Shown here piece after piece: positions 7,628 to 13,554 of a stretch of 13,554 bases of DNA (position 1 is its first letter; each line of letters opens with the position of its first letter). A program made the position numbers and the translations under genes. The DNA is from an uncultured Eubacteriales bacterium (GTDB taxonomy: Bacteria; Bacillota; Clostridia; Christensenellales; Aristaeellaceae), in the NCBI GenBank assembly GCA_900548125.1, contig URJN01000024.1, positions 1 through 13,554 on the forward strand, given 5' to 3'. The notes beneath the pieces are model-generated. The model was not told the DNA's origin, searched no databases, and saw nothing but the letters and a program-made list of their open reading frames with translations.

Positions 7628-7651
7628 TGCTTTAAACGGAGGATTTTTCCC

Positions 7652-8356
7652 ATGAAAAAAGCTGCTGCCGCGCTCATTCTTGCGCTGCTCGTCCTGTTTG
7701 CCGCCGTCCCCGCTCTGGGTGACAGCGAGGGCGTTGTCGTCCAGAAATCCTGCAACATCGTGCAGAGCGGGCAATACTATCTGGCGTACTGTTTCGCGCA
7801 GATTCACAACAATTCTTCGACCGTTATCTGTCTGGAAAACGGCACGTTCGATTTACAGAACGGCGAAACGATTCTCTCCACCAGCGAAATCTCGCAGATT
7901 TGGCCCTACTTCGTCGGACCCGATGAGGACGGTTATCTGTTTGACATCGTCTCCTTCGAGCCGGATGAGAGCGGCAACCCCGTTCTGCCGACCATCACGG
8001 ACATATCTTATGATATCCACTACATGGCGGTAGATGCGGCATACGCCAGCAAGGATTTGGAAGCGGTTTCGACGATTGAAACGGACGCCGCGGGCGACGT
8101 TTATGTCATCTGCCGCCTGACCAACGGCACGGACGTGGACGCCTATGATCCGACCGTCGCCTTCGGTCTGTATACGGACACCAACAAGCTGGTTTATGCC
8201 GACGGCACGACGCTCAAGGACGTCGGCATTCCGGCAGGCGGAACCGTTCTCGTCCGATTTGATATCGACAGCGCGTTCATCAGCCAGTGGAAGATCTACA
8301 ACGCCATGCCGACGCAGGCGATGGTCTCCGCTGCATTCCGCAATGACGAGGATTGA
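7652..8356 (+). CDS. secreted FxLYD-like beta-domain protein, function unknown
   Basis: This 234-residue protein starts with a clear signal peptide: MKK, a hydrophobic core to residue 20, then ALG|DSEG as the likely cleavage point near residue 23. There is no lipobox cysteine, so it should be released or held non-covalently. Two halves, about residues 27-107 and 125-230, each contain an asparagine-rich beta segment (IHNNSSTVIC and CRLTNGTDVD) followed by an aromatic, polar strand pattern. The second half reads FGLYTDTNKLVYADG and then GIPAGGTVLVRFDID, typical of FxLYD-like extracellular domains. GGAGGA lies 8 bases before the ATG. An in-frame ATG at 7397 would place the signal peptide inside the protein and starts before the promoter, so it is rejected. 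It is the first gene of the envelope operon. The domain name is moderately supported; its ligand is unknown. Confidence 0.85.
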   Translation: MKKAAAALILALLVLFAAVPALGDSEGVVVQKSCNIVQSGQYYLAYCFAQIHNNSSTVICLENGTFDLQNGETILSTSEISQIWPYFVGPDEDGYLFDIVSFEPDESGNPVLPTITDISYDIHYMAVDAAYASKDLEAVSTIETDAAGDVYVICRLTNGTDVDAYDPTVAFGLYTDTNKLVYADGTTLKDVGIPAGGTVLVRFDIDSAFISQWKIYNAMPTQAMVSAAFRNDED

Positions 8357-8393
8357 CGAAAAAACAGGAATACGATAAGGAAGGATGTTGGAT

Positions 8394-9095
8394 ATGGAAA
8401 AGAAAACCGTTCGTTCCGGTGCGCCGTTCCTGTTCGCGGGATGCGGCGTGATGGCTGTTGCGCTGACGGCGGGCATCGGCACGATTCCCAGCTATCTGCT
8501 CGCCGCGGGCGTGGGCTGCATCGCCTTCGCCGTCGGCAAGGCAAAGTTCCCCGACCGCGTGATTGAGGTAGAAACCGCGCCGAAATCCGGCAACGCCGAG
8601 GTGGACGCGCTCATCCGCGAAGCGCGCGCTCAGCTTAACCAGATTGCCGCCGCCAACGACGCCATCGCCGACCCGAAGCTCTCCGCGCAAATCGAGGACA
8701 TCGAATCGACCTGCCGCGTCATCCTTCAGCGGCTGGAAGAACAGCCCAATATGCTCTCCTCTCTGCGCACGTTCCTGCGCTATTACCTGCCCGCGACACT
8801 CAAGCTCCTGAACGCACGCGCTCAGCTGGAAAGCGAGGTCAATGCAGGCTCCAGCCAGAACATCGCATCCCGCATCAGCGATGCCGTCAGCGCCGTGCAG
8901 TCCGCCTTCCATAAGCAGCTCGACGCGCTCAACGAATTCCGCTTCATCAATCTGGAAAGCGAAATGGATGTGCTGACCGATATGCTCAAGAGCGACGGAC
9001 TGACCGCCGACAGCGACACATTCACCGATACAAAAGCAGCCCCTCAGGAGGATGATCCGTTCGCCTCGCTCTTTGCCAAGGGGGATCAAAAGTAA
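8394..9095 (+). CDS. xpaC: XpaC-family membrane protein
   Basis: The 233-residue protein matches the XpaC family, named for 5-bromo-4-chloroindolyl phosphate hydrolysis; its true biochemical role is not established. Two membrane segments at about residues 12-28 and 33-48 form a hairpin, followed by a long alpha-helical cytoplasmic domain. The family hallmark RTFLRYYLPATLKLL occurs at 125-139, preceded by a CRVILQRLEEQPNML helix. AAGGAAGG at 8377-8384 fits the ATG at 8394 (9-base spacing). The ATG at 8385 directly abuts it and is a poorer choice. The stop codon immediately precedes the telA start, so the two are coupled, the same order as xpaC-yaaN in Bacillus. The pair is often linked to toxic-anion or envelope stress, but this is association rather than shown function. 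Confidence 0.9.
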   Translation: MEKKTVRSGAPFLFAGCGVMAVALTAGIGTIPSYLLAAGVGCIAFAVGKAKFPDRVIEVETAPKSGNAEVDALIREARAQLNQIAAANDAIADPKLSAQIEDIESTCRVILQRLEEQPNMLSSLRTFLRYYLPATLKLLNARAQLESEVNAGSSQNIASRISDAVSAVQSAFHKQLDALNEFRFINLESEMDVLTDMLKSDGLTADSDTFTDTKAAPQEDDPFASLFAKGDQK

Positions 9096-10070
9096 ATGGG
9101 TGAGTTTTCCCAATTCGCGCTCGTGCCCGAGCAGGGCGTCGTTCCGGAAAAGGAACAGCTCGACCCGCAGACCCGTCAGCGCATCGAAGAAATGGCTTCC
9201 CGTCTCAATATCCGCGACAACGCCGCCGTGATGGGCTTTGGCGCACGCGCTCAAAAAGAAATGGGAGCCTTTACGGATATCGCGCTGGAGCAGATGCTCC
9301 GGCAGGATATCAAGCCGCTGGAAGGCGTCATGCAGACGCTCGCCGAGCAGATTCGTTCCTGCTCCTTTACTTCTGAGGCAAAGGGGTTTCTGCGCAGGAT
9401 GTTCGGCAGTGCCTCGCCGCTGGCAGAGGTTCGCGCATCCTACGAAAGGGCGGTTCCCAAAATCAACGCCTGCGCGGACGAAATGACCGACCGACGGGTT
9501 GCGCTCATGCGCGACAGCGCATTGCTCGACAGGCTCTATGAGCGCAACGAAGGGCTTTACCGCGAGCTTTGCTCGCTCATCGTCATCGGCGATGAAGCCA
9601 TCCGTCAGGCAAAGGAGCGCGGCGAAAATCCGCAGGATATCGCCCGAATGGAACGCCGCGTACAGGATTTGCGCATCACGCAGATTGCCTCCACCCAGCT
9701 TGCCGCGCAGATTCGCGCTGTTCAGGCAAGCGACGAAACCACCTGCGCCAAGCTGCAAAGTGCGCTGGAAGTAACCATCCCGCTCTGGAAAAGCCAGATG
9801 GCAGCCGCGCTGGGGCTTGCCCGCGCCACGGACAGCCTGCGCATGCAGCAGAAATTCAACACACAGGCAGAGCGCGGCATCCGCAGCGGCGCAAAGGAGC
9901 TGAACGCTCAAGCCTCCGCCTATTCCGACGCCAGCGGCGAAAGCGACGACCGCCAGCGTGCTCAGCAGACCGCCGACGCGCTGCTTGACGAGCTGCACGA
10001 CATCGAGCAATCCCTCGCCGAGCAGCAGCAGATTCGCCGCGCACGGCAGAACTCAGAAAGAGGTGTTTGA
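9096..10070 (+). CDS. telA: TelA/KlaC-family toxic anion resistance protein
   Basis: The 324-residue, mostly helical, soluble protein carries TelA-family features. ALMRDSALLDRLYERNEGLY (136-155) leads into ELCSLIVIGDEAI, and the C-terminal part has LRITQIASTQLAAQ and QSALEVTIPLWKSQMAAAL (221-239). It has no signal peptide or membrane segment and is a little shorter than the usual 350-400 residues. Family members were named for tellurite resistance on plasmids, but chromosomal copies next to xpaC are widespread in Firmicutes and their molecular role is unclear. The ATG follows the xpaC stop without a gap; AAGGGGG lies 11 bases upstream, within xpaC. The last 30 residues are charged and Gln-rich, likely coiled coil. 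The stop codon is 2 bases before the next gene. Confidence 0.92.
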   Translation: MGEFSQFALVPEQGVVPEKEQLDPQTRQRIEEMASRLNIRDNAAVMGFGARAQKEMGAFTDIALEQMLRQDIKPLEGVMQTLAEQIRSCSFTSEAKGFLRRMFGSASPLAEVRASYERAVPKINACADEMTDRRVALMRDSALLDRLYERNEGLYRELCSLIVIGDEAIRQAKERGENPQDIARMERRVQDLRITQIASTQLAAQIRAVQASDETTCAKLQSALEVTIPLWKSQMAAALGLARATDSLRMQQKFNTQAERGIRSGAKELNAQASAYSDASGESDDRQRAQQTADALLDELHDIEQSLAEQQQIRRARQNSERGV

Positions 10071-10072
10071 TT

Positions 10073-10687
10073 ATGCCCGCTACCGCAACCCAGACCGCAC
10101 AAAAGCCAACGCCGAAGCAGCAGCAGACGCCCAAAAACCAGTCCTCCAAAGGTAAGCAGGAGCAGTCCAAGGGGCTTGCCGCGCTCTCTCAGAAGGCGGG
10201 CATTGCCGCGATGGCTGTGCTGCTGATTCTGTCGCTGTTCGTCGGCAACTTCCGTGCGCTGCAAAATGTAACGCCGAAGGCGTTCATCCGTCAGGGCGAC
10301 GTGCAGTCCATTGTGGAGGATCGCATCAGTGCCGCCAACAACATCGTAACCGTTTCCGAACGCGGCGGTGCAAAGCAGGCGACGCTCAACGACGTAGCCG
10401 ATGCCCTCACCGCGATGAAGAAAGCCAAAACCGCACGCGACATCAGCCGTGCAGACCAGCAGCTGACCGTCGCCGTCAGCGCATTGATTGACGAGGTTTC
10501 CGATTCGCTGACCGGCGAAAACGCAACGATGCTCACCCGCGCGGCGGATACCTTCTCCGAGCAGGGCAGCTTCCTGCGTCAGGAAGCCCGCGCCTACAAC
10601 GAGCAGGCGCAGAAGGCTGAAACGCTTTACGAAAAGCTCCCGACCAAGGGGCTTCTCGCTCAGCCGGACATGTACGAGGGGATCTAA
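10073..10687 (+). CDS. LemA-like single-pass membrane protein (divergent)
   Basis: This 204-residue protein has a Lys/Gln/Pro-rich cytoplasmic tail of about 40 residues, one membrane helix at about 42-60, and an extracellular helical domain. The domain resembles the LemA fold in spacing: VQSIVEDRISAANNIV (77-92) corresponds to the LemA helix that normally carries the RRxDLIPNLV motif, and REARAYNEQAQ...KLPTKGLLAQP mirrors the terminal RxxYNxxVxxYNxxIxxFPxxLxA signature. The key residues are only partly kept, so this is a distant member. The ATG at 10073 has GAGGTG 7 bases upstream; a TTG at 10067 is less likely. It lies 2 bases after telA and 51 before a TPM-domain gene. LemA and TPM proteins are frequent neighbours, which supports the call. 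The long N-terminal tail is unlike typical LemA, whose helix is near the N-terminus. Confidence 0.65.
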   Translation: MPATATQTAQKPTPKQQQTPKNQSSKGKQEQSKGLAALSQKAGIAAMAVLLILSLFVGNFRALQNVTPKAFIRQGDVQSIVEDRISAANNIVTVSERGGAKQATLNDVADALTAMKKAKTARDISRADQQLTVAVSALIDEVSDSLTGENATMLTRAADTFSEQGSFLRQEARAYNEQAQKAETLYEKLPTKGLLAQPDMYEGI

Positions 10688-10725
10688 GGGGGCGTTCTGG
10701 GGCAAAGCCCTGACGCAAACCCCGG
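10688..10725 (+). repeat. structured palindromic element between the LemA-like and TPM genes
   Basis: Directly after the stop codon of the LemA-like gene, GGGC-AAA-GCCC (10700-10710) forms a hairpin. It is flanked by GCGT (10692-10695) pairing with ACGC (10713-10716) and by GGGG (10688-10691) that can pair with CCCC (10720-10723). The element ends just before the ribosome binding site of the next gene. Its core, GGGGCG then TGGGGCAAAGCCC, recurs on the opposite strand at 13492-13514. It has no U tract and so is not a terminator; it may protect or process the polycistronic mRNA. Confidence 0.5.
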
Positions 10726-10738
10726 AAAGGAAGGAAAA

Positions 10739-11728
10739 ATGAAAAAACTGATGGCTCTGTTCACGGCTTTGGCTCTGCTTCTCTGCCTTGCCGTGGGCGC
10801 ATCGGCATCCGTGCCGAGCAAACCCCGCGAATTTGCTTACGCCTATGACTATGACGGCTCCGTGCTTTCCAATTCGAGCATGAGCGTCATCGCCAATTAC
10901 GGCTCCGCGCTTGAGGACGCGACCGGCATTCAGGCGATTGCCGTCGTCGTTGATTTCCTTGACGGACAGGATCCCGCCGATTACGCGACCGACCTCATCA
11001 ATACGTGGGGCATCGGTCAGGCAGGCGAAAACAACGGCGTTGTCGTTCTTCTCGCGCGCGGTGACCGCCAGATTCAAATCGGAACAGGCAGGGGCATCGA
11101 CCGCGTGATGAGCGGCTCCAAATGCGGCGATCTCATCGACGACAACATCAGCTACTTTGCCGACAATGAATTTGAAGACGGCATGGTCAGCCTGTATAAG
11201 GACGTCTGCCAGTATCTCGCCCGCGCCAAGGGCAAGACGCTCAGGCTCGCTTCTTCCCAGACCGACACAAACACGACGGGAAGCAGCAATTACAATGCCG
11301 GCAATTCCAGCAGCTCCGGCAGTTCGAGTGATGGAGGTGGATCGATGTTTGAATTCCTCATCGGTGCTATCTTCGTTTACATCATCATCAGCATCGTATT
11401 CAACGCGCTCGCGCCCAAACGCGGCGGCTGTCTGAACTTCCTGTTCCTCGGCTGGCTCTTTGGACGCAACAACGGAAACCGCCGTCCCCCGCGCGATCCG
11501 CGTCCCCCGATGGGCGGCGGTCCTCGTCCGCCTCGTCCTCCGCGCGGTCCGCGCCCGCCGATGGGCGGCGGCTTTGGCGGCGGTTCTTCCCGCGGCGGCG
11601 GCAGCGGGCGCAGCTTTGGCGGCGGCAGCAGCTTTGGCGGCGGCAGCAGCTTTGGCGGCGGACGCAGCTCCGGCGGCAGCTTCGGCGGCGGTTCTTCCCG
11701 CGGCGGCGGCGGCGGACGCAGCTTCTAA
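10739..11728 (+). CDS. TPM-domain (YgcG-like) membrane protein with Gly/Arg/Pro-rich tail
   Basis: The 329-residue protein has a signal peptide (1-23, ASA|SVPS), then an extracytoplasmic TPM domain at about 28-165. Its family pattern is visible in WGIGQAGENNGVVVLLARGD (90-109) followed by RQIQIGTGRGID. A Ser/Asn/Gly linker (170-201), a membrane helix (203-224) and a low-complexity C-terminal tail (about 247-329) follow. The tail begins as Pro/Arg repeats (RPPMGGG twice) and ends as SFGGGSS repeats closing with GGGGGRSF. In related proteins the Gly-rich tail follows the membrane helix. Function in the family is poorly defined; plant relatives act in photosystem repair and bacterial ones are envelope proteins. 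AAGGAAGG precedes the ATG. It is the last gene of the operon, with a terminator 5 bases past its stop. Confidence 0.9.
   Translation: MKKLMALFTALALLLCLAVGASASVPSKPREFAYAYDYDGSVLSNSSMSVIANYGSALEDATGIQAIAVVVDFLDGQDPADYATDLINTWGIGQAGENNGVVVLLARGDRQIQIGTGRGIDRVMSGSKCGDLIDDNISYFADNEFEDGMVSLYKDVCQYLARAKGKTLRLASSQTDTNTTGSSNYNAGNSSSSGSSSDGGGSMFEFLIGAIFVYIIISIVFNALAPKRGGCLNFLFLGWLFGRNNGNRRPPRDPRPPMGGGPRPPRPPRGPRPPMGGGFGGGSSRGGGSGRSFGGGSSFGGGSSFGGGRSSGGSFGGGSSRGGGGGRSF
11576..11710 (+). repeat. 27-bp direct repeat within the TPM gene tail
   Basis: The same 27-base sequence, beginning GGCGGCGGTTCTTCCCGC, occurs exactly at 11576-11602 and again at 11684-11710. Both copies are in frame within the Gly-rich tail and 108 bases apart. 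An exact repeat of this length makes recombination or slippage between copies plausible, which would delete or add 36 residues without a frameshift. Confidence 0.85.
11612..11662 (+). repeat. 18-bp tandem repeat within the TPM gene tail
   Basis: The unit AGCTTTGGCGGCGGCAGC occurs at 11612-11629 and 11630-11647, with a partial third copy from 11648 to 11662. Each unit encodes SFGGGS, so the copy number can change in steps of six residues without altering the reading frame. Confidence 0.85.
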
Positions 11729-11733
11729 GCTCT

Positions 11734-11772
11734 TTGGGTCATTCTCCTTTCAAAAGGGGAATGACCTCTTTT
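11734..11772 (+). terminator. intrinsic terminator of the envelope operon
   Basis: GGTCATTC (11734-11741) pairs with GAATGACC (11756-11763). The stem continues through TCC/GGG (one T-G wobble) and TT/AA to a small loop. TCTTTTTTT follows at once (11764-11772). It begins 5 bases after the TPM stop codon and separates the operon from the sigma factor gene. Confidence 0.92.
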
Positions 11773-11855
11773 TTTCGCAGGCCTTGCTTCTCGGCGGTTT
11801 TTGGCAAACGGTTTTAAAATGAACAGGGTCTTAATTTTTCCCAGCGGCGCAAGCC

Positions 11856-11884
11856 TTGCGAAAGCAGAGGCTTTCATGTATAAT
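11856..11884 (+). promoter_or_regulatory. sigma-A promoter of the sigma/anti-sigma operon
   Basis: TTGCGA (11856-11861, 4/6) and a perfect TATAAT (11879-11884) have a 17-base spacer, giving a start near 11891 and a 70-nt leader. AAGCCT (11851-11856) and AGGCTT (11868-11873) form an inverted repeat across the -35 box, a possible operator. The operon therefore appears to have a housekeeping promoter; I found no well-spaced ECF-type GAAC/CGTC promoter here. Confidence 0.75.
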
Positions 11885-11910
11885 CTTTTTATTAAAAATC
11901 TTGCATTTGA

Positions 11911-11937
11911 ACGGATGAAAACGTCGGCTTCATTCGT
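11911..11937 (+). other. hairpin in the 5' leader of the sigma factor gene
   Basis: ACGGATGAA (11911-11919) pairs with TTCATTCGT (11929-11937) through nine base pairs, one of them G-T, around a 9-base loop. It sits within the leader, 11 bases before the ribosome binding region, and has no U tract. It may affect message stability or initiation. Confidence 0.4.
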
Positions 11938-11958
11938 CTTGATACATGAGGGTAGGAA

Positions 11959-12489
11959 GTGAAACGGTTGGAAAGCAGCGCAAAGACGCCTGAGTTTACC
12001 GAGCAGTTCGAACAGCTCTACGCGCAATACGCCGATGACGTACTGCGCATGGCGTATTTTTATCTGGCGGATAAACAAAAAGCCGAGGATGTCTGTCAGG
12101 ATGTGTTTATCAAGCTCTATACGCGCGGGGAAAACATCGCCCCGGGGCGCGAAAAAGCGTGGCTGCTCCGCGTGACGGTCAACTGCTGCCGCGACCTTTG
12201 GCGCAGCGCGTGGCTCAAGCGCGTCGTGCTTGGCGCGCCGAGTCTTGATATCATGCCCGCACAGGATGAAACCCTTGAACAGCGGGAGGAAAAAGCCGAG
12301 CTGATGCGGGCGATTCACAAGCTGCCCGCCGCGTTCCGCGAAACCATTCTGCTGCACTATTATCAGGGGCTCGGCATAGCGGAGATCGCGCAGATGCTCG
12401 ATCTTCCGGAAGGGACGATTTCCAGCCGCCTTTCCAGAGCAAGAAAAAAACTGGAAAGCCTTTTAAAGGAGGAAGCAACCGGTGAATGA
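11959..12489 (+). CDS. ECF-type RNA polymerase sigma factor
   Basis: The 176-residue protein has the two domains of group 4 (extracytoplasmic function) sigma factors. Region 2 spans about residues 17-82, with FEQLYAQYADDVLRMAYFYL and the DVCQDVFIKLY core (44-54) that recognises the -10 element. Region 4 spans about 113-170, with KLPAAFRETILLHYYQGLGI and the helix-turn-helix AEIAQMLDLPEGTISSRLSRARKKL (141-165) for the -35 element. It directs RNA polymerase to a small stress regulon when released from its anti-sigma factor. The GTG at 11959 has GAGGG about 6 bases upstream; no ATG fits better. Its end overlaps the next gene by 8 bp, the usual coupling to an anti-sigma factor. Its target promoters are unknown; the neighbouring envelope operon is a candidate only by position. 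Confidence 0.95.
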   Translation: MKRLESSAKTPEFTEQFEQLYAQYADDVLRMAYFYLADKQKAEDVCQDVFIKLYTRGENIAPGREKAWLLRVTVNCCRDLWRSAWLKRVVLGAPSLDIMPAQDETLEQREEKAELMRAIHKLPAAFRETILLHYYQGLGIAEIAQMLDLPEGTISSRLSRARKKLESLLKEEATGE

Positions 12490-13423
12490 CATGAATAAGC
12501 TCGAGCAGCTCGCACCCATTGCCGACGAGATGCTCTCCGGTCTGCATGCGGATGAAATGATGAAGCGGCGCATCTTAACCGCCGCAAGAGAAAAAACGAC
12601 GCCGCGAAGGGCGTCCGTGCGCCGCTTTGTACCGGCAATGAGCTGTGCCGCGCTCGCCATCGCCTGCGTCGGCATGGTCGTTCTGCGGCTGAACGGGGCG
12701 CAGACACAGGCGGCGGAACCCGTCGCCATCCGCTCCATCGCTGCGGGCGACCATACGCTTGATCACAGCGTGCGCGTCGCGGACGTCGGCAGCAGCGCGC
12801 GCGTCAAATCCGTCGCGCCGAGCGAAAACTCGCTTTTCGCCGCAGCTGACGGCGATATTCCGCTGGTGGCAGTCAACGGCTGCGTTTACCGCATGCTGAC
12901 CGCGCCGAAGAACGTCGATTCGTCCTTGGTGGGCGATGCCGTCGGAAGCATCGCCGCGTTCAGCGATACGCCGTCTCTGGCGGAGGACGATGCGTTCAGC
13001 AGCGGTCTTTCCAATGTTTCCGGCGAGGGTACAGCGATTTATGCCGTTTCCGGACTGGATGCAAGCACGGCTGTCGCGGCGGAGGTTGACGGCAAGATGC
13101 GCCTTTTCCAGCGCGTCAGCTACGCGGGCAGGGGTCCCGGCGGACAGGGCTTGGAGGATACGTTCTCCGTCCGAGGGCTGGTGACCGAATTGACGCTCTC
13201 CGACGTCGGCACGCTGACGGGAGACGCGGCGAACGACGCCATCGCCGTGCTGCTCGACCACGCATATCTCAAATCCACGGACACATCTTCGCACAAGCAG
13301 ACCCTGACCGCGACGCTCAGCAACGGGTTAAAGCTCCAGCTCGGCGTTTCCGGTGACACGGTCAGCGGATGCGGAAACTGGAGTTGTCCGGAATTCTTTG
13401 AAGCATTCAAAGCAGCTCTGTAA
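12482..13423 (+). CDS. putative transmembrane anti-sigma factor
   Basis: The 313-residue protein has a short cytoplasmic N-terminal part (1-49), one membrane helix (about 50-70) and an extracytoplasmic domain of about 240 residues. This topology, and the 8-bp overlap with the ECF sigma gene, point to an anti-sigma factor that holds the sigma factor at the membrane. The N-terminal part is helical and charged but lacks the HxxxCxxC zinc motif of the ZAS class, so it belongs to another, less studied class. I recognise no known fold in the external domain. It contains three cysteines (134, 297, 302), of which the last two, in GCGNWSCPEFF, could form a disulfide. The GTG at 12482 has AAAGGAGGAA 9 bases upstream; the ATG at 12491 is too far away. 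The signal sensed is unknown. Confidence 0.75.
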   Translation: MNDMNKLEQLAPIADEMLSGLHADEMMKRRILTAAREKTTPRRASVRRFVPAMSCAALAIACVGMVVLRLNGAQTQAAEPVAIRSIAAGDHTLDHSVRVADVGSSARVKSVAPSENSLFAAADGDIPLVAVNGCVYRMLTAPKNVDSSLVGDAVGSIAAFSDTPSLAEDDAFSSGLSNVSGEGTAIYAVSGLDASTAVAAEVDGKMRLFQRVSYAGRGPGGQGLEDTFSVRGLVTELTLSDVGTLTGDAANDAIAVLLDHAYLKSTDTSSHKQTLTATLSNGLKLQLGVSGDTVSGCGNWSCPEFFEAFKAAL

Positions 13424-13428
13424 CTGCA

Positions 13429-13443
13429 TGACAGGGGCTGTCA
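13429..13443 (+). other. small hairpin after the anti-sigma gene
   Basis: TGACAG (13429-13434) and CTGTCA (13438-13443) form a perfect 6-bp stem with a GGG loop, 6 bases after the stop codon. There is no U tract, so a classical intrinsic terminator is not supported; it could be a 3'-end processing or weak termination structure. Confidence 0.35.
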
Positions 13444-13491
13444 AGCTTAAACCGAACATTTCAAGAAACAAATAACTAAGCATTTGTGGAT

Positions 13492-13530
13492 ATGGGGCTT
13501 TGCCCCATCGCCCCACCAAAGGGCTTTCCG
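13492..13530 (-). repeat. second copy of the GGGGCAAAGCCCC palindromic element
   Basis: ATGGGGC-TTT-GCCCCAT (13492-13508) is a perfect 7-bp stem. On the minus strand the wider element reads GGGGCG, AT, then GGGGCAAAGCCCC, which matches the core of the element at 10688-10725 apart from a few spacer bases. It lies in the non-coding tail of the window. Two related structured copies within 3 kb suggest a dispersed repeat family. The remaining bases to the end show no gene. Confidence 0.5.
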
Positions 13531-13554
13531 AGCGTTTACGGCGCCCGTTTGGCG

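Noticed and set aside
7397..7651. N-terminal extension of the secreted protein from ATG 7397
   Set aside because: It would bury a clear signal peptide, starts upstream of the likely promoter, and lacks a ribosome binding site; the ATG at 7652 has GGAGGA at 8 bases.
8280..10010. 576-codon open frame on the minus strand opposite xpaC-telA
   Set aside because: It is antisense to two well-supported genes, with no start signal or domain.
10688..10725. Terminator between the LemA-like and TPM genes
   Set aside because: The hairpin is strong but no U tract follows, and a ribosome binding site comes next; an internal mRNA structure is more likely.
11909..11938. ECF-type autoregulatory promoter (GAAC ... 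CGTC) before the sigma gene
   Set aside because: The spacing between GAAC (11909-11912) and CGTC (11935-11938) is 22 bases, too long for ECF promoters, and the TGAAAA alternative is too short.

Overview
The window looks like a chromosomal segment of a moderately GC-rich, low-oxygen Gram-positive bacterium. A member of the Clostridia, perhaps the gut Oscillospiraceae or Christensenellales, is the best guess. The reasons are strong AGGAGG-type ribosome binding sites, near-consensus sigma-A promoters (TTGACT-N17-TATAAT, TTGCGA-N17-TATAAT), U-tract terminators, an AddA-type rather than RecB-type recombination nuclease, a CBS-domain MgtE, and the Firmicutes gene pair xpaC-telA. This assignment is inference from gene content; no rRNA or marker gene is present. 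No phage, transposon, CRISPR array, tRNA or rRNA was seen.

Layout. (1) 1-1890, plus strand: a two-gene operon of a MarR-family repressor and a MATE multidrug efflux pump, with a near-perfect promoter at the window edge and an arrangement like mepRA. It ends at a long hairpin (1918-1963) that also terminates the convergent mgtE. (2) 2048-3740, minus strand: the magnesium transporter gene mgtE, preceded by a leader of about 300 nt. The leader has its own promoter, a 31-codon upstream ORF with an excellent ribosome binding site, and a weak terminator-like hairpin with U6 before mgtE. No M-box match was seen, so the leader may be a leader-peptide sensor. (3) 3756-7391, minus strand: addA, the helicase-nuclease subunit of AddAB, with its own promoter and no addB beside it. 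(4) 7526-11772, plus strand: a five-gene envelope operon encoding a secreted FxLYD-like protein, XpaC, TelA, a LemA-like single-pass protein and a TPM-domain membrane protein with a repetitive Gly/Arg/Pro tail. It ends at a strong terminator. (5) 11856-13423, plus strand: an ECF sigma factor and a membrane-spanning putative anti-sigma factor, overlapping by 8 bp, with a sigma-A-type promoter. The last 130 bases hold small hairpins and a short palindromic element related to one at 10688.

How it works together. Regions 1 to 3 are independent functions: drug efflux, Mg2+ uptake and DNA repair. Regions 4 and 5 both concern the cell envelope. The XpaC-TelA and LemA-TPM pairs are each familiar, and here they sit in one transcription unit next to an envelope-type sigma/anti-sigma pair. 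Whether that sigma factor controls the envelope operon cannot be told from sequence; the operon's visible promoter looks sigma-A-like. The most promising candidate for something undescribed is the mgtE leader.
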